From Patescibacteria group bacterium (GTDB lineage: Bacteria; Patescibacteriota; Minisyncoccia; UBA6257; Colwellbacteraceae): a stretch of 22,931 nt of DNA. The position numbers and the translations under genes are program-made. The notes below the pieces were generated by a model. The model was given only the letters and a program-made list of their open reading frames with translations. It searched no databases and had not been told where the DNA came from. Positions within the stretch are counted from its first letter, which is position 1. The number at the start of each line of letters is the position of its first letter. The stretch covers positions 1 through 22,931 of the forward strand of contig JAMCXR010000002.1 of the NCBI GenBank assembly GCA_023474185.1. The letters are read 5' to 3'. Shown piece by piece: positions 15,278-22,672 of the stretch.

Positions 15278-17719
15278 TTATTGATTGGAATAAATTATCG
15301 CCTGTTGACTGACAAAGTTTCCGCCCTCGTCGGTCGCCCTGACCACCAGGGTGTTTTGAGGATCCAGGGTAATGCCGTTCAGTTGGGAAGAATAGTCGTA
15401 ATTTTGGCCGAAATTCCCGTACTTGCTGTCGACCAAAACGTTATTCAAGTAGACCTCGACTTTGGTTATCGGCAGCGCTGAAACGATCCGCGTATCCACT
15501 GCCAAAGGGACGGCAACGAAAGATCCGTTTTGCGGTGCGGAAATGCTGATTTGGATGTTGCTTGCGGTGCTGGTGCCGGCCGGAGGCGGAGCAACATTCG
15601 AATTGTCGAGCGCACTCGGCGGAACAACCTTGAATTTGCTCAAATCAACTCCGTGCGTCGCCACCCAATCAGTAACTCCTGTTTCCCAGTTGGTAAACTC
15701 CGGGTCGTTCGTTCGACCCAGATAATAAAGGATGTTGTGAAACTGTCCGCTCACCATTTCGCCGTTCAAAACCGGATTACTGCTGCTCACCGGCGTCGGA
15801 GCCGAGAAGGCCTCCATTGGAAAATAGGGCAATGCTTTTGCCATAAAATCGTGCCACATCGGTACGGCCGCCAAAATACTGCTCCCTTGGGCCTGCATCG
15901 GTTGGTGGTTGTTGTTTCCGGCCCACACTCCGGCAACCAGGTTAGGCGCGTAACCGAAAGCCCAAGCGTCGGAATAATCGTTGGTTGTACCTGTTTTTAA
16001 GGCGACATCGTATCCGGGGACCGTCGTTTCATTGATACTAGCGGCGAACAACGGTTCTCTGAGTTGAACGTTGCTCAAAATTGAATTAATCAGTTTCGGA
16101 TAGTTGGGGTCGACGATTTGGGTGCCGTTGTCGTTGTATTGTTCCAACACGTTCCCCTGGGAATCCGTCACCTGCAGAATGGCCGTCGGGCTGTGATAAA
16201 CTCCGTCGTCGGCCAGCGCCGCATAAGCATTAACCATGTCCAGAAGACGAACCTCTCCTCCTCCCAGAACCAAGGACAATCCCAGGTCCGGCTGATTGTC
16301 CATGGTACGGATTCCAAAAGAATCCAGAGTTTTAATGGCGTTTTGAATTCCCAAGAGATACAAGGATTTCACGGCCGGGACGTTGACTGAATTAGCTAAA
16401 GCGTAAGCCAGCGTCATCGGCCCGGAAAAGTAGCCTTCGAAATCGACAGGGTGATAACACTGCAAATTAGTTATGTTGAAATTAACCGCCGGCGGACAAG
16501 ACGGATTGCCAGTGGTAAACTCGGTCGGCACGTCCCAAAAAATAGTGTTGGGAGTGAATCCTTGTTCCAAAAGGTCCATATAGATGAACGGTTTCAGGGA
16601 GGAGCCCGGCTGTCTCAGTCCCTGGGTAGCCACATTGAATTGTCCCTCGAAAGTGCAAGTTTTCCCGGAAACGCATCCGGCCGGAGTGGAGGTCGCGTAA
16701 TAATTTTTCGACCCGACCATGGCCAGGATTTGACCGGTCTTCGGATCCTCGGCAACCAAGGCGCCGTTGTTTCCGTTGTACAACGTCGCGTTCCGAGCCA
16801 CTCCGTTTTTCACGGCCGTTTCCGCGGCCTGCTGCAAATTCCAATCCAGGGTCGTGATTACTTTCAGTCCACCAACCTCTAAAGCGTTAGCGCCATACTG
16901 TCTAGTCAAATAGTCTTCGACATAATTTACAAAATTCGGCGCCTTGCCCGATCTTTGCGGCGGCAGGAACGAAGGCAGGTTGGTTCCGGCGGCATTAAAC
17001 TGCGCTTGGGTTATGTATCCGAGGGTCAGCATTTTTTGCAGAACAATGTTCTTTCTGGCCTGCAGTTCGCTCAAATTCGGCCCCCAAGGCGAATAATAAC
17101 TTGGAGCCTGCGGCATAGCCGCCAAGGTCGCCGTTTCGTTAAGGGTCAAATCTTGAGCGTTCACCCCGAAATAATCCTGGGCGGCCATTTCCACTCCGTA
17201 AATATTCGGTCCATAAGGAACATAGTTCAAGTACATGGTCAGTATTTGGTCTTTGGAATATCTCCTTGCCAAACGCAACGCTAGAATAAGCTCCTTCAAT
17301 TTGCGCAGAATATCTTTTTTCCTAGTCAAAAAGATATTCCTGGCCAACTGCTGGGTGATAGTGGAACCGCCTTCCACCGCTTGCCCGCGAATGACGTCCG
17401 TAATTAAGGCTCGAATCGTGCCCTCCAAATCAAAGGCCGGATTGGTATAAAAGCTTTGGTCTTCGATGGCCACGGTCGCATCTTTCATTTCCTGCGGCAT
17501 GTCGCTGCTGCCGATGATCGTGCGGTTGTTGTTGACATTAATGTCCGCCAAAAGAACCGTCCCGGTGCGATCATATATCTTAGTCGACTCGCCGATGACG
17601 CTGGTCGAGATGGCATTAACGTCCGGCAACCCTTGGGCCAAATACAGGAAAAAACCATAGCTGGCGACCACCAGACCGACGGCTATAAAAATTCCTATTT
17701 TCAAGTAATTTTTTTTCAT
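15278..17719 (-). CDS. Class A penicillin-binding protein (glycosyltransferase / transpeptidase)
   Basis: This bifunctional enzyme polymerises and crosslinks peptidoglycan outside the membrane. The 813 residues start with a short cytoplasmic tail and one membrane helix (about 5-28). The family 51 glycosyltransferase domain has Glu86 in IEDQSFY and the GGSTITQQLARN motif (117-128). The transpeptidase has catalytic Ser373 in SSLK, SVN (444-446) and KTGTT (575-579). After about residue 710 comes a Ser/Pro-rich linker and an immunoglobulin-like beta domain (SISAPQNGSFV, KVEVYLNNVLV), a common C-terminal addition in PBP1a/2c-type proteins. All catalytic residues are present, so the cell makes its own crosslinked wall. 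Confidence 0.96.
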   Translation of the reverse strand: MKKNYLKIGIFIAVGLVVASYGFFLYLAQGLPDVNAISTSVIGESTKIYDRTGTVLLADINVNNNRTIIGSSDMPQEMKDATVAIEDQSFYTNPAFDLEGTIRALITDVIRGQAVEGGSTITQQLARNIFLTRKKDILRKLKELILALRLARRYSKDQILTMYLNYVPYGPNIYGVEMAAQDYFGVNAQDLTLNETATLAAMPQAPSYYSPWGPNLSELQARKNIVLQKMLTLGYITQAQFNAAGTNLPSFLPPQRSGKAPNFVNYVEDYLTRQYGANALEVGGLKVITTLDWNLQQAAETAVKNGVARNATLYNGNNGALVAEDPKTGQILAMVGSKNYYATSTPAGCVSGKTCTFEGQFNVATQGLRQPGSSLKPFIYMDLLEQGFTPNTIFWDVPTEFTTGNPSCPPAVNFNITNLQCYHPVDFEGYFSGPMTLAYALANSVNVPAVKSLYLLGIQNAIKTLDSFGIRTMDNQPDLGLSLVLGGGEVRLLDMVNAYAALADDGVYHSPTAILQVTDSQGNVLEQYNDNGTQIVDPNYPKLINSILSNVQLREPLFAASINETTVPGYDVALKTGTTNDYSDAWAFGYAPNLVAGVWAGNNNHQPMQAQGSSILAAVPMWHDFMAKALPYFPMEAFSAPTPVSSSNPVLNGEMVSGQFHNILYYLGRTNDPEFTNWETGVTDWVATHGVDLSKFKVVPPSALDNSNVAPPPAGTSTASNIQISISAPQNGSFVAVPLAVDTRIVSALPITKVEVYLNNVLVDSKYGNFGQNYDYSSQLNGITLDPQNTLVVRATDEGGNFVSQQAIIYSNQ

Positions 17720-17743
17720 CTGGTATAAACAGGAACCTATTTT

Positions 17744-17749
17744 ATTATA
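17744..17749 (-). promoter_or_regulatory. Candidate -10 box for the penicillin-binding protein gene
   Basis: The minus strand reads TATAAT, a perfect -10, 24 bases before the ATG at 17719. The predicted start near 17737 leaves a leader of about 18 bases. No strong -35 is visible. It lies downstream of the terminator at 17780-17824, so the gene has its own start. Confidence 0.45.
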
Positions 17750-17779
17750 CTCTAACGTTAATAACCGAATTTCCGACTT

Positions 17780-17824
17780 AAAACAAGGCGTTCCATTTTT
17801 TTAAGGGAACGCCTTGTTTTTTTT
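17780..17824. terminator. Bidirectional rho-independent terminator
   Basis: AAAACAAGGCGTTCC (17780-17794) and its exact complement (17806-17820) form a perfect 15-bp stem with an 11-base loop. On the plus strand a run of eight Ts (17817-17824) follows; on the minus strand the stem ends in four Ts. Its likely job is to end the leftward transcript of the acidic protein gene and separate it from the penicillin-binding protein gene. Confidence 0.85.
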
Positions 17825-17843
17825 AAAAAACGATTGCGAGAGG

Positions 17844-18137
17844 TTAAAATTCCCCGTCTTCGTCCTCCTCGTCTTCGTCAGACTCATCCAGCCAATCGTC
17901 GCCCTCTTCTTTTTCTTCCCCTCCTTCTTCGGTTAAGCTTTCTTCTTCTCCTTTATCCTCGTCTTCTTCAGATTCATCATCGCCAATATTTTTAATTCTG
18001 ATGAAATCGATTTCTTCTTCGTCGTCGCTTTCGCTTTCCGCGCTAAGTTCTTCCCCTCCTTCGTCTAAAAAATCACTGTCATCATCCAAAAGAGAATGAA
18101 CTTCTAAGACGGCTGACTTTTTCGCTTCTATTATCAT
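17844..18137 (-). CDS. Small extremely acidic protein of unknown function
   Basis: The 97-residue protein has about 48 Asp or Glu and only about six Lys or Arg, giving a net charge near -42. The first 17 residues (MIIEAKKSAVLEVHSLL) are more ordinary and may form a short ordered segment; a second island, IDFIRIKNIG, lies near residues 43-52. The rest is low-complexity acidic tail, probably disordered. It has its own consensus-like promoter and ends at a strong terminator, so it is monocistronic and possibly well expressed. Possible roles, all inferred, are an RNA polymerase delta-like factor, a DNA-mimic protein or a chaperone-type tail. No family is recognised. The low complexity makes similarity searches unreliable. 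Confidence 0.7.
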   Translation of the reverse strand: MIIEAKKSAVLEVHSLLDDDSDFLDEGGEELSAESESDDEEEIDFIRIKNIGDDESEEDEDKGEEESLTEEGGEEKEEGDDWLDESDEDEEDEDGEF

Positions 18138-18193
18138 TGGTTGGTTAGTTTCTAAACGACCTTTAAAACTTTAAATATTTATTTAACAAGGCA

Positions 18194-18221
18194 AGTATAA
18201 GCAACGTTAAAATTCTGTCAA
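18194..18221 (-). promoter_or_regulatory. Strong promoter of the acidic protein gene
   Basis: On the minus strand a perfect TTGACA (18216-18221) and TATACT (18194-18199) are 16 bases apart. The predicted start near 18187 gives an AT-rich leader of about 50 bases. This is the closest match to the sigma-70 consensus in the window. Confidence 0.65.
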
Positions 18222-18245
18222 TGTTTGGAAATAGCGCCTTTTCCG

Positions 18246-19355
18246 CTATTCTCCGCCCTTTAAAGGCGCCAAAATATAGGAATACTGTTTATCTTCCGGA
18301 GAACCGATAATGGCCGGTTTTCCTTGACCGCTGAGTTTAATGATTACCCGTTCTCCGCTCGCCGCCCGAACCCCGTCGAGCAGAAATCTCCAATTAAATC
18401 CTATTCTGAACTCACCTGCTATTTCTGCCGGAATGGAATAATTGTTTTCGCCCAAATTACTGCTTCCCGAATATATTTCTACATACTTGGCGTCTTTGTT
18501 TTTCATTCGAATATCGTTCCCTTTGGCTGCAAAAACACTGGCTAATTTCAAGGCATTGATTAATTCTCCCTTGTTCATCACTGCTTGCGATTCTATGTTT
18601 TTTGGGATTATTGCTTCATAGTCCGGGTATGTTCCTTCTATTAAACGAGAAATAATCTCTACGTCCCCGGTTTCGACTAATATTTGGCTGTCATCCAAAT
18701 ATATTTTAGTGCTTTGATCGTCTTTAATTATTCTTGTAATTTCTTCCGCGGTTTTTAAGGGAATTATTGCCTTCACCCCTTGATTAAAATTGTTTTGAAA
18801 CTGGGGTTTCTTAATTATAGCCTCGGCTAATCTGAAACTGTTAGTGGCCACCAGTTTGATCTGATCGATTTCCGCTACCAGCAAGACGCCGCTTATTTCC
18901 GGACGTATTTCCGACATTTCCGCCGCAATCACCACTTTCTTCAGATTTTCGTTCAAGACCGTGGAATTTATTTCCAAAAAATTGTTTTCTTTTCGGATTT
19001 TCGGGAAAATAGGAAATTCTTCTTCTCCCAGTCCTTGAATATTGGCTTCATAATTATCCGTTTTAACTTCCAAATTGTTCTTTACTGATTCCAAGCTTAT
19101 TCTTTCGGTCGACAGGTTATTAATCATACCGGAAAAAATGCCGTAAGGAACCGAAAGTCCGCCGTCTTCGGTCACTTTTCCGGGAACCTTGGCGGTAATG
19201 GCGGTTTCCAGATTTGTGGCCAGCAATTTTATTTCGCCATCGGAAGCTTTAATTAAAACATTGCTCAAGACCGGCAAATTAGGGTTGGAACTTATTACTC
19301 TGCTTAAATAATCCAGTCCCGATTTTAAATTATTTTTTAATGCTATCAGTTTCAT
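18246..19355 (-). CDS. dnaN: DNA polymerase III beta subunit (sliding clamp)
   Basis: DnaN forms the ring that tethers the replicative polymerase to DNA. The 369 residues are a normal length for three tandem clamp domains. The N-terminus MKLIALKNNL with PNLPVLSNVLI is typical, as are EISGVLL and SFRLAEA in the middle domain, EGTYPDYEAIIP at the start of the third domain, and the C-terminal YSYILAPL strand. It lies downstream of dnaA on the same strand after a 194-base spacer that probably contains the origin. recF does not follow; the next gene is the acidic protein with its own promoter. Confidence 0.97.
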   Translation of the reverse strand: MKLIALKNNLKSGLDYLSRVISSNPNLPVLSNVLIKASDGEIKLLATNLETAITAKVPGKVTEDGGLSVPYGIFSGMINNLSTERISLESVKNNLEVKTDNYEANIQGLGEEEFPIFPKIRKENNFLEINSTVLNENLKKVVIAAEMSEIRPEISGVLLVAEIDQIKLVATNSFRLAEAIIKKPQFQNNFNQGVKAIIPLKTAEEITRIIKDDQSTKIYLDDSQILVETGDVEIISRLIEGTYPDYEAIIPKNIESQAVMNKGELINALKLASVFAAKGNDIRMKNKDAKYVEIYSGSSNLGENNYSIPAEIAGEFRIGFNWRFLLDGVRAASGERVIIKLSGQGKPAIIGSPEDKQYSYILAPLKGGE

Positions 19356-19549
19356 TACAGTAATAAATATATAATTAAGTTGTAGTTATTGGTGTTGTGT
19401 AATCAGTGAATAATTTTTTATTTGATTATTTTTCTCAGAAAATTACTGGATAATTTGATTTTCATGTTTATTAACAAGGTGTTGATAAGCTTAAAATTAA
19501 TTTTTATTTATGTTGGAACTCCTGTTTTTATTCACAGCTTGTTAGATGA
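19356..19549. other. Candidate origin of replication (oriC) between dnaA and dnaN
   Basis: This spacer is strongly AT-rich, with T/A runs at 19411-19440 and 19490-19512 that could serve as the unwinding element. It holds one exact DnaA box (19528-19536) and near matches TTATTCACT (minus, 19405-19413), TTATCCAGT (minus, 19445-19453), TTATTAACA (plus, 19468-19476) and TTATCAACA (minus, 19480-19488). The dnaA-dnaN position is a usual site for bacterial origins. The dnaN promoter must also be here; TATATT (minus, 19366-19371) is a weak candidate. Confidence 0.65.
19528..19536 (+). promoter_or_regulatory. Consensus DnaA box
   Basis: TTATTCACA fits TTATNCACA exactly. It is the box nearest the dnaA stop codon and the only perfect match I found in the spacer. 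Confidence 0.7.
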
Positions 19550-20908
19550 TTATTCCGCTTTATTGACCAGTTCTTTAATCATCATTACTTTTTGGTGCAA
19601 ATTTGGATTCTTGGTTAAATCATTATTTATCTTCTTATAGGCGTAAATAGCGGTGCTATGATCTCTTTTTCCAACCTTGCTGGCAATGTACGGGAAAGAC
19701 ATATCTAGCATATCTCGCAGGAGAAAAATGGCTATTTGTCTAGGTTCGACCAATTCTTTGCTTCTCGACCTACCGGTTAAGTCGTTCGGCAAAATTTCAA
19801 AGAAATCGGCCACAGATTTTATTACTTGATTCGGAGAAATATTTATCGCTCCCCGATCCGTCATTTCAGCCACTATTTTTCCCAACTCCTCGGTTGACAG
19901 CACTTTTTCTTTGGTTGACTGGTAGAAGATAATTTTGTTCAAGATACCCTCTATTTCCCTGATGTTTCTTTGAGCTCTTTTGGCTATGAGTTCTATTATT
20001 TTTTGTTCCAGTTCCAACTCTTTCTCTTGAATTTTGGTTTTAATGATGGCGACCCGGGCTTCATACTCTGGATAGGTAATATCAGCGATCATTCCTCCCT
20101 CGAATCTGGATCGAAGTCTTTCTTCCAACACCGGCAGAGACTTTGGCGGACGATCAGAAGAAATTATTATTTGTTTGTTGTTTTCGTAAAGCGAATTGAA
20201 GGTGTAGAAAAATTCTTCTTCGGTTTTTTCTTTGCCGCCGATGAATTGAATATCGTCTATCAGCAAGACGTCGACGCTTCTGTAAACAGACTTTACGTCT
20301 TCGATTCTTCTGTTTCGGATAGCCCAGATGACTTCGTTGGTGAATTTTTCCGAGGTAACATACTTAATTTTCACCTTGTTTTTGTACAGGGATTTTATTT
20401 CGTTACCGATGCCTTGAATCAGGTGAGTTTTTCCCAAGCCGACGCCGCCATAAATAAAAAGCGGATTGTATTTAGTGCCGATATTTTTAATTACGGCCTC
20501 GGCTGCGGAAAAAGCCAGTTCATTGAAAGAACCGACCACAAACGAATCCAGAGTGTACTTCGGATTGAGATTGGTTTCGGGATCGATTTTTGTCTCCTGC
20601 AGAAGCAGCTGTTTTTCCAGAACCTTGGTTTCCTGTTCTTTCGGGAAAGATACTGGTTTGGGTGCGGACTCTACGACGTAATCAACTCTTTTAATGGAAT
20701 AATTAATCCCCTTCAGGGTGGAAATTATTAATTTGTTGTACTTGTTTTCCACCCACTCTTTGGTGAAATAGTTCGGAAGAGATACTACGGCAATGTCGTC
20801 TTTGATGTCAGTTAAGCGGCTGCTTTTCAGCCAAGTAAGAAAGTTGGGACGGGATATCTGAATTTCCAACTCAGACAAAACAGATTTCCACAATTCCTCT
20901 CTTTCCAT
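19550..20908 (-). CDS. dnaA: Chromosomal replication initiator protein DnaA
   Basis: DnaA binds DnaA boxes and opens the origin. The 452 residues show domain I (LWKSVLSELEIQISRPNF, interaction with partners), a variable linker (about 80-115), the AAA+ domain III with Walker A GGVGLGKT (154-161) and Walker B VLLIDDIQF (214-222), and domain IV with the signature VGKRDHSTAIYAYKKI (412-427) that contacts the DnaA box. Length and motifs are normal. The start is ATG at 20908; the likely -10 lies immediately upstream, so the mRNA may be leaderless. A near-consensus DnaA box upstream may allow autoregulation. Confidence 0.98.
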   Translation of the reverse strand: MEREELWKSVLSELEIQISRPNFLTWLKSSRLTDIKDDIAVVSLPNYFTKEWVENKYNKLIISTLKGINYSIKRVDYVVESAPKPVSFPKEQETKVLEKQLLLQETKIDPETNLNPKYTLDSFVVGSFNELAFSAAEAVIKNIGTKYNPLFIYGGVGLGKTHLIQGIGNEIKSLYKNKVKIKYVTSEKFTNEVIWAIRNRRIEDVKSVYRSVDVLLIDDIQFIGGKEKTEEEFFYTFNSLYENNKQIIISSDRPPKSLPVLEERLRSRFEGGMIADITYPEYEARVAIIKTKIQEKELELEQKIIELIAKRAQRNIREIEGILNKIIFYQSTKEKVLSTEELGKIVAEMTDRGAINISPNQVIKSVADFFEILPNDLTGRSRSKELVEPRQIAIFLLRDMLDMSFPYIASKVGKRDHSTAIYAYKKINNDLTKNPNLHQKVMMIKELVNKAE

Positions 20909-20915
20909 AGTTTAT

Positions 20916-20943
20916 ATCTTAGCCTCGGGTTGTTGTAAGTCAA
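20916..20943 (-). promoter_or_regulatory. Candidate dnaA promoter
   Basis: On the minus strand TTGACT (20938-20943) and TAAGAT (20916-20921) are 16 bases apart. The predicted start near 20909 would make dnaA mRNA leaderless. Confidence 0.4.
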
Positions 20944-20985
20944 ATAAACAAAAAAGACGAATCTTTTCACAACCTGTTGATTTCC

Positions 20986-20994
20986 TGTGGAAAA
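20986..20994 (-). promoter_or_regulatory. Near-consensus DnaA box upstream of dnaA
   Basis: TTTTCCACA on the minus strand differs from TTATNCACA by one base. It lies between the divergent dnaA and rpmH promoters, where it could serve autoregulation or a second part of the origin. Confidence 0.4.
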
Positions 20995-21025
20995 CCCCAA
21001 CAGACTGGAAAACTACAGGCAAAAA

Positions 21026-21034
21026 TGATATAGT
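21026..21034 (+). promoter_or_regulatory. Extended -10 promoter of the rpmH operon
   Basis: TGATATAGT is an extended -10 (TGn plus TATAGT). A weak -35, TGGAAA (21006-21011), is 17 bases upstream. Transcription would start near 21041, with a leader of about 34 bases before rpmH. Confidence 0.5.
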
Positions 21035-21074
21035 TCACCCGTTAAAACAAAAGTCGCAGAGACAATTTTGGAAA

Positions 21075-21209
21075 ATGAGCAGAACTTATCAGCCAAAAAA
21101 GAAAAAAAGAGCCAGAACCCACGGTTTTCTGAAGAGGAAAAGGACACCCGGCGGTCGGCGCGTAGTCAGCCGGAGAAGGAGTGCCGGAAGAAAAAAGTTA
21201 ACGGTCTAA
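21075..21209 (+). CDS. rpmH: 50S ribosomal protein L34
   Basis: This 44-residue, extremely basic protein reads MSRTYQPKKKKRARTHGFLK and continues with RKRTPGGRRVVSRRRSAGRK, the standard L34 pattern. L34 binds 23S rRNA in the large subunit. A GGA lies only a few bases before the ATG, so its ribosome binding site is weak. It is the first gene of the classical rpmH-rnpA-yidC-jag operon, 9 bases before rnpA, and diverges from dnaA across a 166-base spacer. Confidence 0.96.
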   Translation: MSRTYQPKKKKRARTHGFLKRKRTPGGRRVVSRRRSAGRKKLTV

Positions 21210-21218
21210 GCCTTCTAA

Positions 21219-21545
21219 ATGATTAAAAAAAACCTCCGTTTGAACGTTGCTAGGTTTCCTAAGAAATCCCAAACGGCGGCTAACACGGAATACTTTATAA
21301 TTAAGGTCAGCAAAAACAGCCTTAATTTTAATAGAATCGGGGCTTTAATAAGCGCCAAAGTATCCAAATCCTCCGTTGAGCGAAACAGGTTGAGGCGGTT
21401 AGCGCTGGACTACTTACAGCAGAACGTCGAAGTCGGCGACGAAAAAGGAGGAAAAGATGTCCTTATTGTTTTTAGGCCGAAGGCTTCTTCTTTATCTCGC
21501 TCATCCCTTTATTTAATTCTTAGCCAATATGTCAAACTTATTTAA
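21219..21545 (+). CDS. rnpA: Ribonuclease P protein component
   Basis: RnpA is the small protein subunit that helps the RNase P RNA bind precursor tRNA and mature its 5' end. The 108-residue product has the central hydrophobic strand FNRIGALISAKVS and the RNR-type motif SSVERNRLRRLALDYL that lines the leader-binding cleft. Length is typical. The RNase P RNA gene is not in the window. Its last 17 bases overlap the start of yidC. Confidence 0.95.
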   Translation: MIKKNLRLNVARFPKKSQTAANTEYFIIKVSKNSLNFNRIGALISAKVSKSSVERNRLRRLALDYLQQNVEVGDEKGGKDVLIVFRPKASSLSRSSLYLILSQYVKLI

Positions 21546-22272
21546 CAAAATACTTTTTATACCGCTTTTTAATTTTCTGATACTTCTATATAACTCGGTG
21601 GCCTGGCATGATCTGGGCCTAGCCGTGATTGTTTTGACTATTATTATTCGTGTGATACTTTTTCCTCTTTTTCACCGCTCTCTGAAGCACCAACGAAAGC
21701 TGCAAAAACTTACCCCGCACATCAAGCGAATTCAAGAAGAGCATAAGAACGACAAAGAAAAACAAGCCCAGGCCTTAATGGCGCTTTACAGAGAGCACGG
21801 CGTCAATCCTCTTTCCCAATTCTACCTCTTGCTGATTCAGTTTCCGATATTGGCGGCTTTGTACCGCGTCGCCCTGGCCGGGATCAGTTCCGCCAATCTT
21901 AGAAACTACCTTTATCCTTCTGTCGCCGTTCCAACCGATTTTACGCACAATTTTTTGGGCCTAGTCGATTTGAGCGGGCGAAGCGTGATCCTGGCGGTAA
22001 TTGCCGGCGTAATCCAGTATTTCCAGGCGGCCACAGCCCTTCCCAAGCCCCCGGCGGGAGTGGAGTTGAGTCCGACCGACCGCGCGCTAAAAAACTCGCT
22101 TTTTTTCATGGTCGGGGTCACTTTTTTCTTCGCTTACGCCTTCCCGGCCGTAATCGCTCTTTATTTGGCCACGACCACCTTGTTTACTTTCTTGCAGCAG
22201 CTTATAGTTAACAAACAAACGGAGGAAGACATAGAAAAGGGAAAAGAATGGAGGAGGAAATCAGGAAAATAA
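21529..22272 (+). CDS. yidC: Membrane protein insertase YidC/Oxa1
   Basis: YidC inserts membrane proteins alone or with SecYEG. The 247-residue protein has the five-helix Oxa1 core without the large periplasmic domain of proteobacterial YidC. The groove arginine is Arg41 in TIIIRVILFPL. A charged cytoplasmic hairpin (KHQRKLQKLTPHIKRIQEEHKN) follows the first core helix, then FPILAALYRVA and later helices. No lipoprotein cysteine is seen near the N-terminus. The start lies inside rnpA and the end overlaps jag by 25 bases. Confidence 0.95.
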   Translation: MSNLFNKILFIPLFNFLILLYNSVAWHDLGLAVIVLTIIIRVILFPLFHRSLKHQRKLQKLTPHIKRIQEEHKNDKEKQAQALMALYREHGVNPLSQFYLLLIQFPILAALYRVALAGISSANLRNYLYPSVAVPTDFTHNFLGLVDLSGRSVILAVIAGVIQYFQAATALPKPPAGVELSPTDRALKNSLFFMVGVTFFFAYAFPAVIALYLATTTLFTFLQQLIVNKQTEEDIEKGKEWRRKSGK

Positions 22273-22670
22273 TAGAGCTTTTGTGCTTTAAAGACTTTAA
22301 GATAGACGCCGACGAAGAGCAGAGGTTTTTTTCGATTCACATCGCCGACGAAATTGTTTCCAAAGAAAAACTACCCAGAATCATTTCGGATTTAAATAAA
22401 ATAGTCAGGTTGGTGGCTAAAAAGAAAGGGTTCGATCCAGTGATTGTCGACATCAACAATTACCGCCGGGAAAGGGAAAGACTTATAGTAGAGCTAGCTA
22501 AAGCTGCAGCCCGTCAGGCGGTGGCGACCAAGGGGTCGGTTTCTTTGCCGGCCATGAATGCCTATGAAAGGCGGCTGGTTCACTCCGAATTGAGCGTCAG
22601 GCCCGATGTTAAAACGGAAAGCGTTGGCGAAGGAAAGGAGCGGAAGGTAATTATTACCTTCATTTCTTAA
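22248..22670 (+). CDS. jag: Jag/KhpB-like R3H domain RNA-binding protein, KH loop degenerate
   Basis: In other bacteria Jag (KhpB, EloR) binds RNA and influences cell elongation. This 140-residue form lacks the N-terminal Jag-N domain. A KH-like domain covers about residues 25-75 and ends at IVDINNYRRERERL, a conserved hinge. The R3H domain follows with AMNAYERRLVHSEL, retaining the R-x3-H motif. Aligned by eye with typical Jag, the GxxG loop that grips RNA falls at EKLP (or SKEK), with no glycine, so KH-mediated binding may be weak. The position directly after yidC, with a 25-base overlap, is the classical one. Confidence 0.88.
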   Translation: MEEEIRKIIELLCFKDFKIDADEEQRFFSIHIADEIVSKEKLPRIISDLNKIVRLVAKKKGFDPVIVDINNYRRERERLIVELAKAAARQAVATKGSVSLPAMNAYERRLVHSELSVRPDVKTESVGEGKERKVIITFIS

Positions 22671-22672
22671 AA

